DNA of 64,000 bases from Diadophis punctatus similis. Its lineage: Eukaryota > Chordata > Lepidosauria > Squamata > Dipsadidae. The notes beneath the pieces are model-generated. The model was not told the DNA's origin. It made no database searches and worked only from the letters and a program-made list of their open reading frames with translations. Position numbers and translations under genes: made by a program. The stretch spans positions 7,664,596 through 7,728,595 of the forward strand of contig JALIGW010000010.1 of the NCBI GenBank assembly GCA_023053685.1, in the 5' to 3' direction. Below are positions 57,575 through 64,000 of this stretch, piece by piece. Position 1 is the first letter of the stretch. The number at the start of each line of letters is the position of its first letter.

Positions 57575-58057
57575 CCATATTTTTCGGAGTATAAGACACA
57601 CCTTTCCCCCCCCCTAAAAGAGGCTGAAATTTTGGGTGCATCTTATACTCCGTATGTAGCTTTTCGAAGCTTTTTTCCAGCCCTAACGATGGTGGTGCTA
57701 GCGATCTTCCTAACGATCTAACGGCTTGCAGGCTTGTTTTCATTGCTATTCCCTCCGAAAAAGGTTTTTTCAGCCCTAACGAGGTGCTAACGATCTTTCC
57801 GGATTTTTTCATTGCTACTTCCTCCGAAGAAGTTTTTTTCCAGCTCTTAAGTCTTTGCAGGCTTGTTTTCATTGCTACTCCCTCCGAAGAAGGTTTTTTT
57901 CAACCCTAACCAGGGGATAAAATAATGTGCTGAAGCTGATCAGACTAAGGACGCTAGCCAGATGAATACCTGGTAGGTAGATTTTCCCCCTATTTTCCTC
58001 CCCCAAAACTAAGGTGCGTCTTGTACTCCGGTGCATCTTATACTCCGAAAAATACGG
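57575..58057. mobile_element. TA-flanked Tc1/mariner-like MITE
   Basis: Inverted ends CCATATTTTTCGGAGTATAA and TTATACTCCGAAAAATACGG, next to TA on both sides (57573-57574 and 58058-58059). The interior has three imperfect repeats of about 70 bp (GCAGGCTTGTTTTCATTGCT / CCCTCCGAAGAAGG). No coding capacity. Confidence 0.88.
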
Positions 58058-58516
58058 TAGTTATTTCTTATATATAGTGCAACTCCACCTCCTCTTTTAT
58101 TTGGTCTATTTCTTTTAAATAATTTAAATCCCTCTAGCGGTATATTCCATTTGTCAGTTTCATCCCACCAAGAGTCAGTAATGGCAACAATATCACATCT
58201 TCCCACATTTACTTGAATTTCTAATTCACCCTGTTTATTCCTCATACTCTGTGCATTGGTGTATAGACATTTGAGTCCATTTTGATTGACCCTGTGTTTA
58301 CTGTCTACATAACCTGTGTTGTGGTTGACTGCCCCTACTTTCTTGCCACCTGTTTGATTAGTGCACATGGTATGGCATTCACTATTACATGCTTTGCTTT
58401 GCTTGATGGCAGGGCTGATAAATTTACCCGTACACACATCTATGTTGCATGCACTGATAACCCTATTAATTTTAGATTGCTGGGGACAGAAATGTTCTGT
58501 ATCAATTAATTAATAT

Positions 58517-58735
58517 AAGAGCCGAGGTGGTGCAGTGGTTAAAGTGCAGGACTGCAGTGCAGCAGTTCAGCTGTTCAAATCTCACCGGCTCAAGGTTGAC
58601 TCAGCCTTCCATCCTTCTGAGGTCGGTAAAATGAGGACGCAGATTGTTGGGGGCAATATGCTGAACTCTGTAAACCGCTAAGAGAGGGCTGTAAAGCACT
58701 ATGAAGCGGTATATAAGTCTAAGTGCTATTGCTAT
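58517..58735 (+). mobile_element. tRNA-derived squamate SINE
   Basis: Starts GAGCCGAGGTGGTGCAGTGG with an A-box-like segment. A B-box-like GTTCAAATCTC is about 40 bp later, followed by the conserved body (AAGGTTGACTCAGCCTTCC, GTAAAATGAGGAC, GGCAATATGCTGA, GAAGCGGTATATAAGTCTAA) and a GCTATT tail. This is a Sauria/ACA-type SINE by recollection. It is inserted in the CR1. Confidence 0.85.
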
Positions 58736-59204
58736 TCTCTGTCCCTGCTGTTCAGTTTAAATCAGTTGTTCCCAAAGTGGGTGGTACCGCCCCCCGGGGG
58801 GCGGTGGGAACCCTCAGGGGGGCAGTAAGAGGCAAGGGTGGCGGCAGGGGGGCGCTAAGAGGGGCCAGGGGGGCGGCAGGTGGTTCGCCGGTCCTGTCCC
58901 TGTGCCGCCACCCATATCCACCCAATCGCCCGGGAGCGGCAGGGTTGGAAAAGGCGGGGAGGCTCCGCAGAGCGGCGGCGGGCAAAGGCGCAGGATGCGA
59001 TGCGAATTGGCGGGGGGAGAGTGCTCTGAGCATGGCACAGTGATGAGGAAAGCTGAATGCTCCCGAAGCTGCTCGGGCGAGCGCTCACAAACCTGTGGGA
59101 AGGCCCCGCCCCGCCCTGGAACCTGCACATGCGCGGACTTTCCCACCCAGTGTCCCCATCGCCTAGCAACCTGGCACGCACGATTCGGCGGGCTCCCCTC
59201 CGGC

Positions 59205-59402
59205 ATGGTGCACCCGCGGATCTCAGCTCAGCTGCCCCCCGACATCAACCCCACCAAAGCGCCCGTGGTCTTCAGCCGCCGAGGCCTCCCCAAGCTCAAC
59301 GAAGAGCTGCAGCACCCCAAGCTGCTGACGTGGCAGCGGGCCTGATGGTGCTCTGCGACCTGGTGCACAACCCGGAGAATGCTTACCAAGCCATTGGCCT
59401 GG
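59205..59402 (+). pseudogene. RSPH14: Captured first coding exon of RSPH14
   Basis: RSPH14 (RTDR1) is an armadillo-repeat radial spoke protein of motile cilia. The ATG at 59205 is followed by PRISAQLPPDINPTKAPVV, then GLPKLNEELQHPKLLTWQRA, then, after a one-base loss near 59341 that creates TGA, LMVLCDLVHNPENAYQAIGL. The exon ends G|GTGAGC, a good splice donor at the position expected for RSPH14. The 5' side (about 58990-59204) is GC-rich and may be the gene's own promoter or 5' UTR. It is transposon cargo, not a working gene. Confidence 0.85.
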
Positions 59403-59471
59403 GTGAGCGGTGGCGGTGGCCTGGCCACGGCTGGCAGGAGGGAAGGGAAGGGAGGGAAGAAGGAAAGAAAA

Positions 59472-59526
<55 letters not shown>

Positions 59527-60188
59527 GAAGAAAGGAAGAAAGAGGCCAGCTGGCCCATCCCAGAGCTGGGGACAGCCGGCCAGATCTTTTCGGGGGAGGA
59601 AGAGGCTTCGCCTTCACAAAGGAATGAAGGAGAGCCATTTTTTGCAAAAACGAAGACGAGGCTGCCAGGCTGGCATTAAAGCGCGGAGCCGAGGAAACAG
59701 CCAGAAGAAGCAGGATTCGTTCCTCTTCCCCCTCCGCCCCTCCACCTCTTCCACCCGGGCCTCGCTTCGAAGCCTGGTTGTGCCTCTTGGGGGGGGTGCG
59801 TGCGTGCATGCATGCGTGTGCAGCAATCCACGCATGCTTGCGGGCGGCGCGCGTGCAACCCCTGAACCCTGCGAGGGCTGCAGCCAGGGCTGTCTCGATG
59901 GAGCGACTTTGCAGCCCCGGCGGCAAATGACTGCATGACTGAATATTCAGGCATGTCTCATCTTCGCGAGCAGCCCACACTCTCTCTGGCTAATCTCTGG
60001 GCAGCCTGGCTCTGCCCCAGCGCCACTCGTCGCTTCTCGTCGCTGGAGGAAAGCGCAGGAATTCCTGGCCCTGCACTTCCCCACCGCTGCCGGCTCCAGG
60101 AGGAGGAGGAGGAGGAGGAGGATATGGCTCCGGAGGCACGGAGCTCTTCCCTGCGGTGGCTGCCTCCGCTTGCAGTTTTAATTCCTCA

Positions 60189-60416
60189 ATGAAACTACCC
60201 TGGTCGGACACTTCTGCCTGGAACAGAAATGGTGGGCGAACATAGTCAAGGCATGCCGGAGATATAGTTCCCCTGAGGCAGACAAGCCTATCCCTCGGTA
60301 CCAGGGGCATCCAGCTGTGTTTCTAGAACTGACAGCTGCAATGGCTGGCCCCAGCATCTGGAACAGCCTCAAGTCAGTCCTGAAGAAAAACAATGATTCC
60401 TTGTTTCTGAACGACA
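60189..60416 (+). other. Open segment of unknown origin inside the RSPH14-bearing hAT
   Basis: 76 codons without a stop: [59 protein letters not shown]. The composition is protein-like and aromatic-rich, unlike the flanking simple repeats. A TAA lies just upstream and there is no clear splice acceptor. I do not recognise the family. It could be a second captured exon or an older repeat. Confidence 0.35.
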
Positions 60417-60800
60417 AAATAAAAAAAGAAAGAAAGAGAAAGAAAGAAAGAAAGAAAGATGGTAGGAAGGAAGGAAAATAGACAGAAAAAGAAAGGAGGA
60501 AGGGAAGAAGGGAAGAAAAAGGAAAGAAAGAAAAAGAAAGAAAGATGGTAGGAAGGAAGGAAGGAAGGAAGGAAGGAAGATGGTAGGAAGGAAGGAAGAC
60601 AGAAAAAGAAAGGAGGAAAGGAAGGGGAGAAGAAGGAAAGAAAGGAAAGAAAGAAAGAGGGAGGGAGGAAGACAGAAAGAAAGAGAAAGATGGTAGGAAG
60701 GAAGGCAGACAGAAAAAGAAAGGAGGGAGGGAAGAAGGAAAGAAAGAAAAAGAAAGAGGGAGAGAGGGAGAGAGGGAGGGAGGAAGGAAGACGAAAGAAA

Positions 60801-60865
<65 letters not shown>

Positions 60866-61074
60866 GAATTATTACCACAATTGAGCCTAACATTTTGGTT
60901 GCTAAGCAAGAACATTGTTAAGTGAGTTTCACAATATTTTACAAGTTGGCCATGCCCACCCGGTCACCTGACCACTAATCCACGCCCACCTGAGGGGGCA
61001 GGGGGTGGTGAGGATGAGTTTATAGCACCAAGGGGGCGGTGGACTGAAAAAGTTTGGGAACCACTGGTTTAAAT

Positions 61075-61438
61075 GTTTATCCAGGAAATTTGAATTTAAT
61101 ACCAAGTAGCTCAGTCTCTTTCTTTGATGGATGCAAACCATCTCTTTTGTACAGGTTTTCATTGGACCAGCTGCAGACATCATGACTAATAAAACCAAAG
61201 CCTTCCCTTTCACACCACACCTTTAGCCACACATTAAACTCCGCTACACGTTGGCCTTTCCCTTTTTGTTCCTTATATACTGGTAAAACCTCTGAAAAGA
61301 TAAGCCTACAACCTATACTACTAAGTTCATATCCCAAGCTCTGGAAGTCATTCTGCACAAAAAGTACATCTTTTTGGGACACATCATTTGTGCCAAGATG
61401 TATATTAGCATCAACACCACTAAGTTCATCCCCTCGTT
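61075..61438 (-). pseudogene. CR1 ORF1, esterase-type C-terminal part
   Basis: On the minus strand, NIHLGTNDVSQKDVLFVQND, CRLIFSEVLPV and KRDGLHPSKKETELLG are blocks of the SGNH/GDSL esterase domain found in CR1 ORF1 (GTND block and DGLH catalytic Asp-His). The Ser block lies in the missing 5' part; the element is truncated at 61438. Confidence 0.8.
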
Positions 61439-62543
61439 TGCAGAGATTGCCCTACCCATTACGGAGTTGCTAAAAACAGGGGTGGCCCTACCAAGCCGCG
61501 GTCAGGGCAACCTCTAAACTGGACTTTAGAATGCCAATGAGCATTTGAACTGTTAAAAAAGAATTTCACGGAAGAACCAGTGCTAAAACATCCGGATCCA
61601 GAACAACATTTTGTGGTCCAAGCTGACGCCAGCAACGTAGTGGTGGCAGCAGTCCTATTGCAGAAAAATGCCAGTAAAATTCTGCAGCCGTGCGCTTACA
61701 CTTCCAAAAAACTCACTGAGACTGAAGGAAGATGGGCCGTGTGGGAAAAGGAAGCATATGCAGTACGCTGGGCACTACTCGCATGGAGACAATTTTTGGA
61801 AGGCAGTCAACAACCTTTTGAGGTTTGGACCGATCATAAAAATTTGGAGGCGTTAAAAAACCCCAGGAAACTCTCCCCAAAACAAGTCCGTTGAGCACAA
61901 TACTTCAAACGTTTCAACTTCGAACTCAAGTACATCCCAGGGGGGGAAATCTACTGGCTGATGCTTTGTCAAGAAAACCAGTTCAACAGCAAAAGAGGAG
62001 GAAATTCATGCCATAATCCCTCCATCCCAACCGGTGTCACAAGTCACCACCCGAGCACAGACAAAAAGCATAGCCCCAAAGGCAAAGATGCAATGATCAA
62101 AAGATTGAAAGACAAACTTTCAACAGACCCTTGGTACCAAGACAACAAGGACATTCTAACTCAGAGAGATGGTGTAGGTTGGAAAGGGTCAAAATTATAC
62201 GTTCCCAATACACTGCAAATCCAAGTCCTGCGAAAGAGCCATGATTCTAAACAAGGGGGACATTTTGGCTATTTAAAGATATTGCATTTAGCCAGGAGAC
62301 AGTTCTGGTGGCCAAAGATGAAAAAAGACATTGAGGACTATGTAAAAAGCTGTGCTACAATGAAGCCCACAGGACTTCTCATGCTGGTGGCAGAACCATC
62401 CCAACCTTGGGAAGAGACAGGGATGGACTTCATAGTAGATCTTCCAGAGAGTGGTGGGAACACGGTCAATTGGACCGTAATCGACTTATTCTCCAAACAA
62501 GCCCATTTCATAGCGTGCAATGGTCTCCCCCAGGGGTGGGTTC
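61439..62543 (+). pseudogene. Gypsy RT end, RNase H and integrase (truncated)
   Basis: The RT/RNase H connection (AEIALPITELLKTG) leads to RNase H at 61580-61894 (HFVVQADASNVVVAAVLLQK, YTSKKLTETEGRWAVWEKEA, FEVWTDHKNLEAL). Integrase follows from about 62080: zinc-binding region (SHDSKQGGHFGYLKILHLAR, then CATMKP with the second Cys lost) and the start of the DDE core (GMDFIVDLPESGG, VIDLFSKQAHFIACNGLPQ). The coding sequence stops abruptly at the repeat beginning at 62544. Confidence 0.85.
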
Positions 62544-62760
62544 CAATTTTTTTTGCTGCCACTCTGTGGGCATGGCTTACTTTGTGGGCGTGGCTTGGTC
62601 ATGTGACTGGGTGGGAGTGGTTTGGCAGTCATGTGACCGGGTGGGCGTGGCTTTCCGGTCATGTGACTGGGTGGTCATGTGACTGGATGGGCGTGGTCAA
62701 CTTGACGTTACTCACATCAAGGGTTAGGGTTAGGGTGCCTGGCCTCTCCTCACCTCAAAG
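62544..62760. repeat. GTGGGCGTGGC-type interspersed repeat
   Basis: Starts GGGGTGGGTTCCAATTTTTT and then alternates GGGCGTGG and TCATGTGAC motifs, a composition I associate with a common snake repeat. It ends near GGGTTAGGGTTAGGG (62716-62733), too short to be telomeric. Unclassified. Confidence 0.5.
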
Positions 62761-63006
62761 GCCTCAACGACATACAATTTCCCTGTCTATTTACTACTGC
62801 TGATGGATCTCCCTGACCAGTTCGGATGCCTAAGTGTAAGTTGGATGAACCCCCACTCGGAACCCGAGGCCCCTAGATAGAACTTGGCCCAGCCAGTGTT
62901 CTCCTTCCCAGACCGGGGCCCCCAGTTGAGCGGGGACACCACCTCCTTCCACACAGCGGCAAGTGGAGCCTCGGGGGGCCTCTCCACCGGGGTGAAATGT
63001 ACTTGG

Positions 63007-64000
63007 ATGACCCGCTACCCTTCTCCGAGGTCAGCCCTCCAACCCGGCCTAGGGAGCCCCCAGCATTTGCAGCTGGGAGGGGGGAGTACCAACGCCAGCC
63101 CCCCAAGCCTTAGAGCAATGCCATCATGGCAAGGTCTGCCGGGGTGGGCCTTCTTCCCCGGAGTGGGATGGGCACAGTGCCAATGGGCGCTGGGATACCC
63201 CATGCAGCCCTACATTGCACCAATGATGGGAGCAGCGCAGCCGGGCCCCACAATGTCAGGCCTAGCCAGCGGTTGGGTCCCTCCCCACGGACAGGGCCAC
63301 CTTGGGGCTAGGCCAACAAATGCAGCAGGGAGGGGGTCAGATCGGAGAGCCCCCGCAGCAAGCTGTCGCTCCGCCGGCCACGCCGTGCCAGCCGCTGCCC
63401 CTCAAGCCCAGAAGGCCGCCCCTCGGTTCCGCACCACGTTCGATGGCAACCCAAAGAAGCTGGCCTATTTCCTCCACAGAGTGTTGGCATACATCGATGA
63501 ATACGGGGACCAATACCAGATAGATAGGCAGCTGATTGACAAGATAACCGAGGGGATGAATGAGGGGAAAGCAGCGGAGTGGGTAGCCAAGCTCCATGAT
63601 GAAGCGATGCCCAAACTAAATGACATGGACAACTTCATCCAGTTAATGAGAGTCAGATTCCGTGATGAGGCCCAGCAGGTTGACGCCGAGGAACAAATCC
63701 AAAAGTTGAAGCAAGTGGGACGCCCAGTGAAAGAACTGGTGTGGGCGTTCAGAAGAGCAGCAGGGAAAGTGCGGGACTGGCCTGAACGTCTCTTGGTGCA
63801 CACATTTCGAGACGCACTGGACCCGGAGCTGAAAAAAGCGTGTGAAATCAGGGGGGTCCCGTGTCAGGTCCAAGATTGGTATTCCACCGCCATCACTCTG
63901 GATCACGTAGTCCGAGCACGGGAGAAACCGCCCCTCGATCGGCCAGCTAGAAGGCAGTTGGGACATAGGGTCCCGCCCAGGCCAGCAGCGGCCCCTCGCT
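63007..64000 (+). CDS. Gag of a second Gypsy element (partial, open at window end)
   Basis: The frame is open from 62881 (after TAG at 62878) to the window edge. The first ATG is at 63007, giving at least 331 codons. Residues 1-140 are Gly/Pro/Ala/Gln-rich (GYPMQPYIAPMMGAAQPGP). A capsid-like domain follows (RFRTTFDGNPKKLAYFLHRV, AAEWVAKLHDEAMPKLND, FIQLMRVRFRDEAQQVDAEE, WYSTAITLDHVVRARE). It is clearly homologous to the gag at 38862-39386 but uninterrupted. It resembles sushi-type gag, the source of mammalian RTL genes. The zinc knuckle, if present, is beyond the window. Confidence 0.85.
   Translation, partial: MTRYPSPRSALQPGLGSPQHLQLGGGSTNASPPSLRAMPSWQGLPGWAFFPGVGWAQCQWALGYPMQPYIAPMMGAAQPGPTMSGLASGWVPPHGQGHLGARPTNAAGRGSDRRAPAASCRSAGHAVPAAAPQAQKAAPRFRTTFDGNPKKLAYFLHRVLAYIDEYGDQYQIDRQLIDKITEGMNEGKAAEWVAKLHDEAMPKLNDMDNFIQLMRVRFRDEAQQVDAEEQIQKLKQVGRPVKELVWAFRRAAGKVRDWPERLLVHTFRDALDPELKKACEIRGVPCQVQDWYSTAITLDHVVRAREKPPLDRPARRQLGHRVPPRPAAAPR

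Larger units (their letters stand above)
42048..58515 (-). pseudogene. CR1 ORF2 (endonuclease-RT) in four pieces
   Basis: Endonuclease motifs: LKCLYTNAQSMRNKQGEL, CDIVAITDSWWDE and RGGGVALYIRNNY (58009-58437), then ITIVMGDFNYPDINW, AILDLILTNRD and GASDHAILEF (53967-54575). RT motifs: SPGPDGLHPKFLKELAD, NYRPISLTSIPGKILEKII, KSQHGFVKNRSCQTN, DIIYLDFSKALDKVDH (53011-53962), then KGSVLGPVLFNIFINDLDE and LIKFADDTKLAG, and a C-terminus near NQWNSLPPELV (42111-43012). The pieces are in one order and orientation, confirming a single element. Confidence 0.9.
58763..61066. mobile_element. hAT transposon carrying an RSPH14 exon
   Basis: Ends CAGTTGTTCCCAAAGTG and AAGTTTGGGAACCACTG, with the perfect 8-bp duplication GTTTAAAT (58755-58762 and 61067-61074). 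It is the reverse-oriented relative of 31076-32191, with matching termini (scattered GGGGGGCGGT and GGCGGTGGACTGAAAAAG) and a GAAA/GGAA tract (60420-60870). Between them lies non-family GC-rich DNA with a host exon (59205-59402), a second GAAA tract (59455-59550), a GGA run near 60100 and an open segment (60189-60416). No transposase. Confidence 0.93.
42020..61438 (-). mobile_element. Canonical CR1 LINE, split by nested insertions
   Basis: Minus-strand segments from 5' to 3': ORF1 end (61438-61075), ORF1/ORF2 region and endonuclease (58515-58058 and 57574-57483), endonuclease/RT (54536-53011), RT end and 3' tail (43012-42020). The tail is a TTGTTG-type repeat. Inserted are a hAT (58763-61066), a SINE (58517-58735), a MITE (57575-58057), a hAT (54545-57474) and a Copia element (43018-53010). 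The FADDTKL-type RT places it in chicken-like CR1, distinct from the YADDTQLY lineage. It interrupts Gypsy RT/RNase H. Confidence 0.85.
29148..62543 (+). mobile_element. Ty3/Gypsy element split by nested insertions
   Basis: Segments in element order: LTR 29148-29581, leader 29582-29989 and 30770-30855, leader/gag/PR/RT 38274-42019, RT end/RNase H/integrase 61439-62543. The coding sequence joins across the CR1 at 42020-61438 (RKFLLP before, AEIALPITELLKTG after). A leader block of about 275 bp occurs twice (29802-30855 minus its insert, and 38272-38549; roughly 89% identical). Gag resembles the sushi-like Metaviridae type. Many stops make it inactive. It is the oldest layer of the nest. Confidence 0.75.

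Noticed and set aside
59228..60915. Long frames across GAAA/TTTC tracts
   Set aside because: Microsatellite artefacts (runs of Lys/Glu/Arg or Ser/Phe/Leu); only the RSPH14 exon and 60189-60416 look protein-like.
62716..62733. Telomere-like GGGTTAGGGTTAGGG
   Set aside because: Only about three TTAGGG-like units; too short for an interstitial telomere and adjacent to a G/T-rich repeat.
1..64000. CRISPR array, operon, tRNA or rRNA genes
   Set aside because: Repeats present are transposon ends and microsatellites, the sequence is vertebrate, and no tRNA cloverleaf other than the SINE head was seen.
29022..64000. Further upstream GK exons in the large intron
   Set aside because: I read the minus strand for conserved N-terminal and middle GK motifs and found none; the span is almost entirely transposon.

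Overview
The window is vertebrate nuclear DNA, most likely from a squamate reptile and probably a snake. It is AT-rich and intron-bearing. It holds CR1-like LINEs whose tails carry a GCCGCCCAGAGTC-type motif, a tRNA-derived squamate SINE, a Bkm-like (GATA)n run, L1, Rex1-like, Ty3/Gypsy and Ty1/Copia retroelements, and many hAT and Tc1/mariner-like DNA transposons. No prokaryotic features are present.

Host gene. The only resident host gene I can support is the 3' part of glycerol kinase (GK) on the minus strand. Five coding exons have consensus splice sites and matching phases: 28937-29021, 28511-28631, 21995-22138, 21595-21675 and 17526-17612. A candidate terminal exon lies at 12515-12528. 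They encode the C-terminal catalytic domain and a hydrophobic tail. Earlier exons are not found, so the intron upstream of 29021 runs past the window end and exceeds 35 kb.

Layout. 1-2.9 kb: repeat fragments, a ~660 bp imperfect palindrome and a Tc1 end. 2.9-9.2 kb: a full-length decayed L1 with a 17-bp target duplication, carrying a CR1-like insertion. 9.2-12.5 kb: a hAT and the presumed GK 3' UTR. 12.5-28.9 kb: GK introns, with a MITE split by a CR1-like LINE, a perfect 146-bp palindromic hAT MITE, a 3.4 kb hAT with an intact transposase, a Rex1-like LINE and a mariner-like MITE. 29.1-62.5 kb: a deep transposon nest in the large GK intron. A Ty3/Gypsy element is split by an L1 and by a CR1. 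The L1 itself holds a hAT and an ORF2-less L1 derivative. The CR1 is split by a Copia element, two hATs, a MITE and a SINE. The Copia element is split by two further CR1-like LINEs. 62.5-64 kb: another repeat and the open gag frame of a second Gypsy element.

Most notable. Nine hAT insertions each have a perfect 8-bp target duplication with TA at positions 4-5, the Buster-type pattern. Two of them carry host gene pieces. The 22451-25865 element has an intact 591-aa BED/hAT transposase plus 1.1 kb of the EDF1 gene (exons 2-4, the end of exon 1, and introns). The 58763-61066 element carries the first coding exon of RSPH14 with its splice donor. These look like vertebrate Pack-hAT elements, one of them potentially autonomous. 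All assignments come from reading the sequence and family knowledge; no database search was run.
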